Assembly: GCA_035549615.1 (NCBI GenBank)
Contig: DASZQO010000330.1
Coordinates: 1-11,214, forward strand
Reading direction: 5' to 3'
DNA length: 11,214 nt
Source of the DNA: JAKAWQ01 sp035549615
GTDB lineage: Bacteria; Pseudomonadota; Alphaproteobacteria; Acetobacterales; Acetobacteraceae
Numbering within the stretch: the first letter of the stretch is position 1; every line of letters starts with the position of its first letter. Below the pieces are notes generated by a model. The model was not told the DNA's origin. It did not search any database and saw nothing but the letters and a program-made list of their open reading frames with translations. A program made the translations under genes and the position numbers. This document shows positions 1 through 6,343 of this stretch, in pieces.

Positions 1-1
1 C

Positions 2-70
2 GAACATCTCGTGGCAACCGAAGCCGGAAGGCTGCGGCTCGATTCTTTGCTGCCGATGCTGGTCCGCTGA
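2..70 (+). CDS. hemW: C-terminal end of HemW-like radical SAM heme chaperone (partial)
   Basis: An open frame runs in from the left edge and stops at TGA 68-70, giving 22 residues that end TEAGRLRLDSLLPMLVR. HemW/coproporphyrinogen-oxidase-like proteins commonly end in a winged-helix tail of the form T-x-x-G-R-L-x-L-D-x-x-L-x-x-L, which this matches. HemW carries heme to respiratory enzymes and has an N-terminal radical SAM domain, which lies outside the window. From memory, hemW is often near rsmI and lpoA in alphaproteobacteria, and both occur further right, which gives mild support. The call rests on 22 residues, so another protein with a similar tail cannot be excluded. Confidence 0.45.
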   Translation, partial: EHLVATEAGRLRLDSLLPMLVR

Positions 71-193
71 GGCAGGGTAACCAATGGCTTGCGCGCGAAA
101 GTGGCCGAATCCGCCCAGATGATCGCCGATCGCTCCGAATCAGGGGAAAGCAGCTCGAAAAACCCGCCTCTGCGGCAGGCACGAAAAGCGGAA

Positions 194-380
194 GGAGGCT
201 TCTCTTCTGAACAAAAAGAAGCAGAGAGACTTTGCCTCGTTTTCTGGGCCAGATGCCGGCCATGGGCGATGAGTGAAAGGACAAAAGTTCTTTGGTTCTT
301 TCTTTCAAGAAAGAACAGCGTCCTTTCTTCCTCCTTTCTTCGTTTACCGCTTTGGGCCTGGGGGAAGGTCCATAACACCT
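194..380 (+). repeat. Structured intergenic repeat, copy A
   Basis: This segment matches the reverse complement of 5971-6212 over nearly its whole length. Shared blocks include AACAAAAAGAAGCAGA, GGTTCTTTCTTTCAAGAAAG with its continuation AACAG/AACGA, CCTTTCTTC, and the end GGGGAA...CATAACACCT. It can fold in two places. Arms 198-203 and 217-222 (GCTTCT/AGAAGC) form one hairpin. A second hairpin, 295-302 with 309-316 (GTTCTTTC/GAAAGAAC, 6-nt loop), sits inside an outer perfect 8-bp stem, 275-282 with 320-327 (GAAAGGAC/GTCCTTTC). No transposase is associated. This looks like a dispersed REP/BIME-type palindromic unit; I recall similar sequence in Acetobacteraceae genomes but cannot verify that here. 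Confidence 0.85.
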
Positions 381-385
381 TCTCA

Positions 386-423
386 GAGCAGGATGAGATC
401 GCTCGCACTCCCTCATCCTGCTC
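386..423. repeat. 12-bp perfect inverted repeat, possible bidirectional terminator
   Basis: GAGCAGGATGAG (386-397) is exactly complementary to CTCATCCTGCTC (412-423), with a 14-nt loop. It lies 5 bp inside the inner end of repeat copy A and downstream of both convergent genes. There is no T run on either strand, so a classical intrinsic terminator is not shown. It may block RNA 3' ends from decay or be part of the repeat element; copy B has no counterpart that I can see. Confidence 0.5.
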
Positions 424-592
424 CCGGTCTTTGCTTTGTTGCGCGATTCAGATCCCCGGTTGCTCCACCTTCGGTCATCGCGTTCGACGAAACTGCTCAC
501 AGATGCTGGTTTTGCCCTTTTCGTTACATGGGTTGCGGTGATCGTTTTGGCTTCCTTGCCAGCGGCCGGTGTCGTAACGGCGGGATTGGCGC

Positions 593-2314
593 TCAGGTCC
601 GCTTGAGCAGTTTGCGCAACTCGCCCAGCGGGCGGGTGTTGATCACGTCTTTTGGCTCGATCCAGCCGCGGCGGGCCTGGTCCACGCCGTAGCGCATGAA
701 GGCGAAGTGTGAAGGGTCGTGCGAGTCGGTGGAGATCGCGAGCTTGACGCCGATCTCCTTGGCGAAGCGGCAATAATGCGCATCGAGATCGAGCCGCTCC
801 GGATTGGCGTTCACTTCGAGATGGCAGCCGCGTTCCTTGGCGCCGCGGATGACGCGCTCCATATCGATTGCATAAGAATCCCGCTGGTTGATCAGCCGTC
901 CTGTCGGGTGGCCGATGATGTTCAGCAGTGGATTGTCCATCGCCCGCAGCAGTCGCTCGGTCTGTTTTTCTGCAGGCAGGTTGAAGCTCGTATGGATCGA
1001 GCCCACGACAATGTCGAGCCGGCGCAGGATATCGTCCGGCAGATCGAGCGTGCCATCTTCGAGGATGTCCACCTCGATCCCCGCGAGCACCGTGAATCCG
1101 TCGAGCTCGCGGTTGAGTCGCGCGATCGCATCGATCTGCCGGCCGAGCCGTTTGGCGTCGAGCCCGTGCGCCATCGTCATGCGGCGGCTATGGTCGGTCA
1201 CGGCGTAATAGGCATAGCCGCGGCTCTTCGCCGCCTGGGCCATGGTGGCGAGGGGCGCGCGGCCGTCCGTCGCGTCGGTATGGCTGTGCAGGTCGCCACG
1301 CATGTCCTCAACCGTAACGAGACGCGGCAGGTGGTGGGCCCGCGCGGCCTCGATCTCGCCCTCAGCCTCGCGCAGTTCCGGGGGAATGAGCGGCAGGCCG
1401 AGCTTTTCGTAGACCTCTTCTTCGGTTTTGCCGGCCACCCGACGCGTGCCGCGGAAGAGCCCATACTCGTTGAGCTTGAGCTTGCGATCGAGCGCGATCT
1501 GCCGAAGCTTGATGCTATGCGGTTTCGAGCCGGTGAAATAAAGGAGCGCCGAGCCGTAGCTTTCCGCGTCGACGACACGGAGATCGACCTGCAGATCCGA
1601 ACGCAGAACGATGCTCGCACGTGTGCTCCCCTGTTCCAGAACCTCTTTGACATCCTCATAGCCGGTGAAAGCCGCCATCACCGGCCCCGGATCAGCGGCG
1701 CAGATGACAATATCGAGATCGCCGACCGTTTCCCTCCGACGCCGGCAGCTTCCCGCGATCTCCGCTGCGCTCACGCCCTTCGCCTTGCGCACGGTTGCGA
1801 GCAGTGGCGCTGCGATCTGGTCCGCGGTCGCGAGCAGCATGCGGGGCTTGGCACCCGCCCCTTTCGCGAGCGCCTGCTTGAGGCGGTCAATGATTCCGGG
1901 ACCGAAGCCCGGCACGGAGGAGAGCTTGCCGGCATAGACCGCTGCCCTGAGCTTGGCGATCGAATCGATTCCGAGTGATTCGCGAAGCTGATGCACCCGC
2001 TTCGGACCGAGGCCGGGCAGATCGAGCAAGGCGGTGATGCCCGCCGGGTTTTTTGCGGTGAGCTCGGCGAGAAGCGGAAGCTTCTCGCCCCGGGCGAGGG
2101 TTGCGATCTTGCCGGCAAGATCGGCGCCGATCCCGGGCTGCCCTTCCAGCGTTTCGCCTGCTGCCACCATCTCCGCCACGTTCCGGCCGAGCGACCCGAC
2201 GAGCCGCGCTGCCTGCCGGTAGGCCCGCACCCGGAAATTGTTCGCGCCTTCGATCTCAAGCAGATCGGCGAGCTTTTCGAGCTCGGCTGCGATCTCGGCA
2301 TTGGTCACTGGCAT
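593..2314 (-). CDS. polX: DNA polymerase/3'-5' exonuclease PolX
   Basis: This is a bacterial family-X DNA polymerase that fills short gaps in base excision repair and proofreads with a C-terminal PHP metal-dependent exonuclease. Its 573 residues fit the usual length of about 570. In order: an 8-kDa-like N-terminal helical domain (about 1-90); helix-hairpin-helix segments at 98-107 (LPGLGPKRVH) and 134-141; the nucleotidyltransferase palm with GSCRRRRETVGDLD at 188-201 (catalytic D199 and D201) and third Asp D244 in QVDLRV; a TGSKPHSIKLR block at 261-271; and the PHP domain from about 338. PHP metal ligands visible are H343, H345, D350, H375, E414, H441, H469, D530 and H532, so both activities look intact. 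The start is ATG 2314, 5 nt after the stop of the upstream gene, so it is probably the last gene of the operon. Confidence 0.96.
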   Translation of the reverse strand: MPVTNAEIAAELEKLADLLEIEGANNFRVRAYRQAARLVGSLGRNVAEMVAAGETLEGQPGIGADLAGKIATLARGEKLPLLAELTAKNPAGITALLDLPGLGPKRVHQLRESLGIDSIAKLRAAVYAGKLSSVPGFGPGIIDRLKQALAKGAGAKPRMLLATADQIAAPLLATVRKAKGVSAAEIAGSCRRRRETVGDLDIVICAADPGPVMAAFTGYEDVKEVLEQGSTRASIVLRSDLQVDLRVVDAESYGSALLYFTGSKPHSIKLRQIALDRKLKLNEYGLFRGTRRVAGKTEEEVYEKLGLPLIPPELREAEGEIEAARAHHLPRLVTVEDMRGDLHSHTDATDGRAPLATMAQAAKSRGYAYYAVTDHSRRMTMAHGLDAKRLGRQIDAIARLNRELDGFTVLAGIEVDILEDGTLDLPDDILRRLDIVVGSIHTSFNLPAEKQTERLLRAMDNPLLNIIGHPTGRLINQRDSYAIDMERVIRGAKERGCHLEVNANPERLDLDAHYCRFAKEIGVKLAISTDSHDPSHFAFMRYGVDQARRGWIEPKDVINTRPLGELRKLLKRT

Positions 2315-2319
2315 GGATG

Positions 2320-3168
2320 CTAACCTGTGTCTGTCTTTTCCTCCGCTCCGCCTTTCTCCTCCGCTGCGCCGGCAACCATCAGAACGGGCACACCCGAGGC
2401 GGCGGCGAGCAAGGACGCCGCGGCTGCGGGATCGTCCGCAAATGTCGAGCGTGCAATCACGAGCAGCCGGGCATTGGCGGCCCGCACGGCGCGGGCAATC
2501 GCGACCGTATCGCCCGCCGGGACGCGGCGGCGGAGAATGCGGTCGGATGGGAAGTCACCCTCGGTCGGCATCGCAATGTCTGTATCGCCCGGCAGGATGA
2601 GGAGCAGGTCCGCGCCGGCGCGACGCGCGAGCGCCAGCGCAGTGGCAAGGCCGGCGCCGTTGCGCGCTTCGGCAACCACCGCGATGGCGCCCGACGTGGT
2701 CCGCGGCCGCGGTGGCACCAGCATCATCGCGGCTTCACACCGAAGCGCCAGGCCCGGCACCCCGCCCGCCTCGACGACCACCAGGATGTCGCTGGCGGGA
2801 AGGCGGGCCGCGAGCATGGCGGGATCCCCTCGCAGGACGGAGAATCCGCTTGCGATTCCGAGTGAGGAAGCCGCCTCCGCAAGGAGACTCCGGGCCTGAT
2901 CGGCGGTGTTGCGGAAATCCTCGATCATCCGTGCCGAATTCAGCGTCTGCCAGGTATGGCCGGGAAGGCTGAACTCGCGCGCAAAGGAATGGCCGGCCAG
3001 GGCGAGCAGGGCTTCGTCCTCGACGAAGACACCTTCGAGATCGAGCTCAAGCCAATGGGCAAGCTCAGCCGCAAGCCGGAAGGCGGACGCCGGCGCGCCG
3101 CCGCCCTGCACCGTCAGGACGACGCGCCGATATTGCAACGGCCGGTCCTGCGGCTCTCCGGCCATCAT
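2320..3168 (-). CDS. Universal-stress-like two-lobed protein, function unknown
   Basis: This is a 282-residue soluble protein without signal peptide or membrane segments. It reads as two alpha/beta repeats. Lobe 1 (about 14-152) has strands RVVLTV and LEGVFVE, then VLRGDP at 111-116 and DILVVVEAG at 127-135. Lobe 2 (about 158-267) has GAIAVVAEARNGAGLATALALA, ADLLLILP and ARLLVIARS, then VPVLMV. This order resembles tandem UspA-like domains, but the G-2x-G-9x-G(S/T) ATP-binding signature is not clear, so it may not bind ATP. The tail (268-282) is low-complexity E/K/G. Two ATGs are adjacent (3168 and 3165); the purine-rich GAGGGGG at 3173-3179 is spaced better for the second. That ribosome-binding stretch lies within a perfect 14-bp palindrome (3173-3186) that could hide it. 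It starts 103 nt after the Lon-like gene ends and ends 5 nt before polX starts. Confidence 0.75.
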   Translation of the reverse strand: MMAGEPQDRPLQYRRVVLTVQGGGAPASAFRLAAELAHWLELDLEGVFVEDEALLALAGHSFAREFSLPGHTWQTLNSARMIEDFRNTADQARSLLAEAASSLGIASGFSVLRGDPAMLAARLPASDILVVVEAGGVPGLALRCEAAMMLVPPRPRTTSGAIAVVAEARNGAGLATALALARRAGADLLLILPGDTDIAMPTEGDFPSDRILRRRVPAGDTVAIARAVRAANARLLVIARSTFADDPAAAASLLAAASGVPVLMVAGAAEEKGGAEEKTDTG

Positions 3169-3271
3169 CAGGCCCCCTCGAGGGGGAGGCGTTCGCTCGC
3201 GCTCATTTGTCCCGCTCTCGTCATTCGTTTTGCCGCCCGGCGCAGACCGCCAGTGATCCTACCTCCGGCCA

Positions 3272-5749
3272 TCACGCTTTGGCCCTTTCTTCCGTTTCTT
3301 CCGCGGCCTTGCGGCGGATTTCGGCGAACTGGCGCAACCGCTCCTCCACCCTGCGGTTGACGCTGCCTTCCGGATAGGCGCCGTCGGCCCCGCGTGCGCC
3401 TGCCGGCTGGCCGGCAAGCAGCGCGATTCCCTCATCGATCGTGGTGATGGGATAGATGGCGAAGCGGCCGGAAGCACAGGCGTCCACCACATCCTCCCGC
3501 AACATCAGATGCTGCACATTCGAAGCCGGAATGAGCACGCCCTCGCTGCCCGAGAGGCCGCGCGCGGCGCAGACATCGAAGAACCCTTCGATCTTCTCGT
3601 TCACGCCGCCGATCGCCTGCACGATTCCATGCTGATTGACCGAACCGGTGATCGCGAGGTCCTGGCGCAGCGGAATCTCGCCCAGTGCCGAGAGCAGCGC
3701 ATAGAGCTCGGCCGAAGAGGCGCTGTCCCCGTCGACACCGCCATAGGATTGCTCGAAGACGAGGCTCGCATAGAGGGACATCGGCTGGTCGAGCGCATAG
3801 CGTCCGGCGAGGAAGCCCGAAAGGATCAGAACGCCCTTCGAATGAAGCGGGCCGCCCAGCGCCACCTCGCGCTCGATATCCACGATCTTGCCGCCGCCGG
3901 GCCGCACGCGGCAGGTGATGCGCGAGGGGCGGCCGAAGGCGTGCCCGCCCATCATCATGACGGAAAGACCATTGACTTGCCCGATCCGCCTGCCTTCGGT
4001 ATCGACCAGGGCGATGCCGCGCAGGATCATTTCACGACTACGATCCTCGATGCGCGCAGAACGGCGGATCTGCTGGCGGATCGCAGCGCCCACATCCGCG
4101 CGCGTCACCACCGCGCGGCCGGCGCCGCGCGCGAGATAGTCCGCCTCCGCCATCGCATCGCGCACGCGTTCGACCAGGAGCGTGAGCTTCACCTGGTCGT
4201 CGGCGAGGCGTGCCGCATGCTCGATCAAGCGCGCAACCGCGCCGCGGTCGAACGGATGAAAGCCGGCCGAGCGGACGATGCCGCCGATGAGGCGGGCCAT
4301 CGCCGCTTCGCTCGCCTGGGTGCGGGGCGTATCGTCCTCGAAATCGGCAAGCACCTTGAAGAGCGTGGCGAAGTCGGGATCGAGCGATGCCAGAAGATAA
4401 TAGAGGACGCGTTCGCCGAAGAGGACGACCTTGACATCGAGCGGAATCGGGTCCGGCTCGAGCGTCGCCGTCATCGCGAGGCCGAGGAAACGACCAGGAT
4501 CCTCGATCAGGATCTCACCCCGGGTCAGCGCGCGCTTGAGCGCCGGCCAACTGAAAGGTTCGGAGAGCAGGCTCCGCGCATCGATCAGCACCGCGCCGCC
4601 ATTGGCGCGATGCAGCGCGCCGGCCTTGATCAGCATGAAATTGGTCACCAGCACGCCCTGCTGGGAGAGATATTCCGTTCTCCCAACAAGATTGCCGAGC
4701 GTCGGGTGCAGCTCCTCGACCACCGGCGCCGCGACCGCCGGGGCATGCCCGTTCCGGTGGACGTCCGCGCTCCCGCAAGTCACCAGCACATTGACCTGAT
4801 AGCGGTCGAGCAGGGCCGTGCGCAGAGAGGCGAGCGGCGTCTCCTCCTCTGCGCCAGCGGCGACGAAAAGCTGGGTATTGTCGAGAATGTCGGCGCGCAC
4901 GGCCTCGAGATGGGCGGCGATCTTCGGAAGATCGGCGAAATGCGCGTGCACTTCCTCGATGAGCTGGCCGATCGCGAACGACGCCACCTCGCGATCGAGC
5001 GCGCGCACCGCGTCACGCCGCTCCTTCTCGATGCGGGGAATCCCACGCAAGGTCTGTTCGAGCTCGTGTTCGATCTCCTGCACGGAAGCTTGCGCGGCGC
5101 GGCGCTGCTCCTCGGGCCAGGTATTGAATTCCTCCGCTGGCACCACCTTGCCACCGCGTGCGGGAGCCACCGCGAAGCCGGCGGGGGTGCGGAGGATCGC
5201 GGTCTCCTTCGCGGCCGCCTTTTCGCCGAGCGCCTGAAAGGCCCGTTCGCCCCGCGAGCGGAACTGAGTCTCGATCGCGCTCCGCCGTGCCTGATAATCC
5301 TCTCCCTCGAACACGGCGGGCAGCGCGCTGCGCAAGTCTTCGGCGAGACGGCGCATGGCCGACTGGAATTCCGGCCCGCGCCCCGGAGGCATCGAGATCG
5401 CCAGGGGCCGGTTGGGGGTCGCGAAATTGTTCACATAGACCCAGTCGGGCGGGCAGGGCTTGAACGCGGTCAGCGCGCGCAGCATCCCGCCGACCGCCTC
5501 GCGCACCTGCGCCGCACTCGCGCCGATCGCGAAAAGGTTGAAGCCCCGTTCGCCGATCCCGGTCGCGAAGCGGATCGCCTCGCTGGCGCGCTCCTGGCCG
5601 AGAAGGTCCGGCTGCGGCTCCAGATCTTCCGTGGTCGTAAAGGCAAGCCCGGAAAGATCGGCGGGGCGATAGAGACGGTCCGCGGTCAGCTTCGCCACTT
5701 CGTTCGGTTCGGACTCTCCCATGGGCTCCTCGCTCGCTCGGCCCATCAT
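3272..5749 (-). CDS. Lon-related Ser-Lys peptidase (LonB/AAA_32-type)
   Basis: This 825-residue protein belongs to the Lon-like peptidases seen as 'ATP-binding protein' or 'Lon protease family protein' in proteobacteria. The C-terminal Lon domain (about 575-780) is clear. GGVDGDSAS carries nucleophile S676 and GGVNEKIEG carries K719; the 43-residue spacing equals that of the classical Lon dyad. The N-terminal part (about 25-420) follows the AAA_32 layout with a long helical insert (130-290), and a Walker-B-like ANGGAVLID is at 382-390. The P-loop position (GASAAQVR, 76-83) lacks the glycines, Lys and Thr/Ser of Walker A, so ATP hydrolysis is doubtful and a LonC-like ATP-independent mode is possible. 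It is cytoplasmic; substrates are unknown. The start is ATG 5749, just after a short ORF; ATG 5722 (residue 10), preceded closely by AGGAG, is an alternative. It is probably the first large gene of an operon with the Usp-like protein and polX. Confidence 0.93.
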   Translation of the reverse strand: MMGRASEEPMGESEPNEVAKLTADRLYRPADLSGLAFTTTEDLEPQPDLLGQERASEAIRFATGIGERGFNLFAIGASAAQVREAVGGMLRALTAFKPCPPDWVYVNNFATPNRPLAISMPPGRGPEFQSAMRRLAEDLRSALPAVFEGEDYQARRSAIETQFRSRGERAFQALGEKAAAKETAILRTPAGFAVAPARGGKVVPAEEFNTWPEEQRRAAQASVQEIEHELEQTLRGIPRIEKERRDAVRALDREVASFAIGQLIEEVHAHFADLPKIAAHLEAVRADILDNTQLFVAAGAEEETPLASLRTALLDRYQVNVLVTCGSADVHRNGHAPAVAAPVVEELHPTLGNLVGRTEYLSQQGVLVTNFMLIKAGALHRANGGAVLIDARSLLSEPFSWPALKRALTRGEILIEDPGRFLGLAMTATLEPDPIPLDVKVVLFGERVLYYLLASLDPDFATLFKVLADFEDDTPRTQASEAAMARLIGGIVRSAGFHPFDRGAVARLIEHAARLADDQVKLTLLVERVRDAMAEADYLARGAGRAVVTRADVGAAIRQQIRRSARIEDRSREMILRGIALVDTEGRRIGQVNGLSVMMMGGHAFGRPSRITCRVRPGGGKIVDIEREVALGGPLHSKGVLILSGFLAGRYALDQPMSLYASLVFEQSYGGVDGDSASSAELYALLSALGEIPLRQDLAITGSVNQHGIVQAIGGVNEKIEGFFDVCAARGLSGSEGVLIPASNVQHLMLREDVVDACASGRFAIYPITTIDEGIALLAGQPAGARGADGAYPEGSVNRRVEERLRQFAEIRRKAAEETEERAKA

Positions 5750-5750
5750 G

Positions 5751-5828
5751 CTAGATCCGCAAGCTTGGCATTTGCATCCCGGAACGGGCGGGAAGCGCGC
5801 GCATGGTGAGGCTGATCACGCCTTCCAT
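5751..5828 (-). CDS. Possible 25-residue leader ORF coupled to the Lon-like gene
   Basis: An ATG at 5828 is preceded on the - strand by GGGAGGA (5844-5838) with 9-nt spacing, a better ribosome binding site than that of the large gene below it. The frame encodes MEGVISLTMRALPARSGMQM and five more residues, stopping at TAG 5753-5751, one base before the ATG of the Lon-like gene. That arrangement suits translational coupling or a regulatory leader peptide. The frame is open further up to ATG 5963, but that extension crosses the inverted repeats and has no ribosome site. The peptide resembles nothing I know, and chance is possible for an ORF this short. Confidence 0.3.
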   Translation of the reverse strand: MEGVISLTMRALPARSGMQMPSLRI

Positions 5829-5851
5829 TGTCTTCGTCCTCCCGAATTTTC

Positions 5852-5936
5852 CGCTGACGGCCCTTAGCCCCGCCTTCATCGTCGCGATCAGCGTCATCGC
5901 CCCTGCGAAAGGGCCGTCAGCGCCGCGCGCAGGGGC
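5852..5936 (-). promoter_or_regulatory. Two interleaved inverted repeats: possible RNA pseudoknot or switch
   Basis: A perfect 14-bp inverted repeat pairs 5852-5865 (CGCTGACGGCCCTT) with 5909-5922. A perfect 9-bp inverted repeat pairs 5899-5907 (GCCCCTGCG) with 5928-5936. One arm of the second lies in the loop of the first and the other lies outside, so the two stems either form an H-type pseudoknot or compete as alternative hairpins. The element is about 100 nt upstream of the Lon-like gene start and 24 nt upstream of the leader ORF start, in the expected 5' leader. It matches no riboswitch class that I recognise. A DNA-level role, such as a cruciform or protein site, is also possible. Confidence 0.5.
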
Positions 5937-6081
5937 CGGAAGGACAACCGGCTCAAAGCCCATGTCCAGGAGGTGTTATGAACTTTTCCCCAAGCTTTGT
6001 GCGGCAAGCAAATGCGGCAAGCGAAGAAAGGAAGTCGTTCTTTCTTGAAAGAAAGAACCAATGAACTTTCACCCTTTCATT

Positions 6082-6145
6082 CATCGCCCAGAGCCGGCAT
6101 CGCCCAGAGCCGGCATCGCCCAGAGTCGGCATCGCCCAGAGTCGG
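6082..6145. repeat. Four tandem copies of a 16-bp unit
   Basis: The unit CATCGCCCAGAGCCGG occurs at 6082-6097 and 6098-6113, then as CATCGCCCAGAGTCGG at 6114-6129 and 6130-6145. The units differ only by one C/T, arranged C, C, T, T. The matching position in copy A (256-271) holds a single degenerate unit, so the array expanded within copy B. Sixteen bases is not a multiple of three, which also argues that this segment is not coding. Confidence 0.95.
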
Positions 6146-6180
6146 TGCCAGGTCCGGGAAACGGAGAAAAGCTCTTTTCT

Positions 6181-6206
6181 GCTTCTTTTTGTTCCGAAAA
6201 AGAAGC
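6181..6206. repeat. 10-bp perfect hairpin inside repeat copy B
   Basis: GCTTCTTTTT (6181-6190) is exactly complementary to AAAAAGAAGC (6197-6206), with the 6-nt loop GTTCCG. The copy A equivalent (198-222) keeps the outer six pairs but has mismatches further in. A pyrimidine-rich run follows on the + strand (6207-6217). A terminator role is possible but the form is not typical. Confidence 0.7.
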
Positions 6207-6314
6207 CTCTCTCTTTCTGATGTTCATCGAAGTGCAGAACGCTTCCGAGCGCCATTTGTGTTCGCCCTGGCTCATGCAAAGCGCGCTCTCCGTTTGTTTT
6301 TGCGAGCCTCTTCA

Positions 6315-6342
6315 CGCGATCAGCCGAGTCCGCCGGATCGCG
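6315..6342 (-). terminator. Inverted repeat just after the DUF1275 stop; weak terminator candidate
   Basis: CGCGATC (6315-6321) pairs with GATCGCG (6336-6342) across a 14-nt loop, ending 1 nt beyond the stop codon on the - strand. No U run follows directly; the next bases on the - strand are TGAAGAGG and then GCAAAAAC. It could protect the 3' end of the rsmI-DUF1275 transcript. Confidence 0.25.
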
Positions 6343-6343
6343 A

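Larger units (their letters stand above)
71..592. other. Gene-free stretch between convergent gene ends, with repeat copy A
   Basis: This 522-bp interval separates the + strand gene ending at 70 from polX, whose stop on the - strand is at 593-595. It is more A/T-rich than its surroundings. It holds copy A of the structured repeat (194-380) and a 12-bp inverted repeat (386-423). Positions 71-193 and 424-592 show no gene, tRNA or clear promoter. Open frames here (89-541 and 273-692, +) have no ribosome binding site, and their translations are low-complexity readings of the repeat. The structures may end transcription from either side, but none has a proper T-tract terminator form. Confidence 0.7.
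5971..6212 (-). repeat. Structured intergenic repeat, copy B (inverted relative to copy A)
   Basis: Read on the - strand, this is the same repeat as 194-380. It keeps the hairpin GTTCTTTC/GAAAGAAC (arms 6037-6044 and 6051-6058), an outer GAAAGG/CCTTTC stem (6026-6031 with 6073-6078) and a second hairpin at 6181-6206. Bases inside the outer stem differ from copy A while end pairing is kept. Copy B is about 55 bp longer, largely because of a four-unit tandem repeat. In both copies the AGGTGTTATG end points inward, towards the lon-like/usp/polX operon. Confidence 0.85.
5750..6343. other. Gene-free stretch upstream of the Lon-like gene, structured
   Basis: This is a 594-bp gap between the DUF1275 gene stop and the Lon-like gene start, both on the - strand. 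It holds, from right to left on the - strand, an inverted repeat next to the DUF1275 stop (6315-6342), repeat copy B (5971-6212), two interleaved inverted repeats (5852-5936) and a short leader ORF (5751-5828). Positions 6213-6314 hold nothing I can name. Longer open frames (5953-6618 on -, 5803-6048 and 5997-6356 on +) are readings through the repeat, without ribosome sites or family resemblance. The promoter of the Lon-like operon is expected here, but no convincing -35/-10 pair was found. Confidence 0.6.

Noticed and set aside
89..541. A 150-codon frame on the + strand with WFFLSRKN-like sequence.
   Set aside because: Its similarity to the frame at 5953-6618 comes only from the shared intergenic repeat. 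It has no ribosome site.
719..1978. A 419-codon open frame on the + strand opposite polX.
   Set aside because: It is antisense to polX, whose polymerase and PHP residues are all in place; the shadow frame has no motifs.
3509..5809. A 766-codon open frame on the + strand opposite the Lon-like gene.
   Set aside because: It is exactly antisense to a gene with a clear catalytic dyad. Its translation is rich in R, H, E and A with no recognisable domain, which is typical of the mirror frame of GC-rich coding DNA.
5968..6064. AGGAGGTG followed by ATG (5978) at the inner end of copy B, opening a 28-codon + strand frame.
   Set aside because: The spacing is only about 2 nt. The equivalent in copy A gives a different frame stopping after nine codons, so the product is not conserved.
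6082..6145. The tandem array as a small CRISPR.
   Set aside because: The units are directly adjacent with no spacers, and no cas genes are present.
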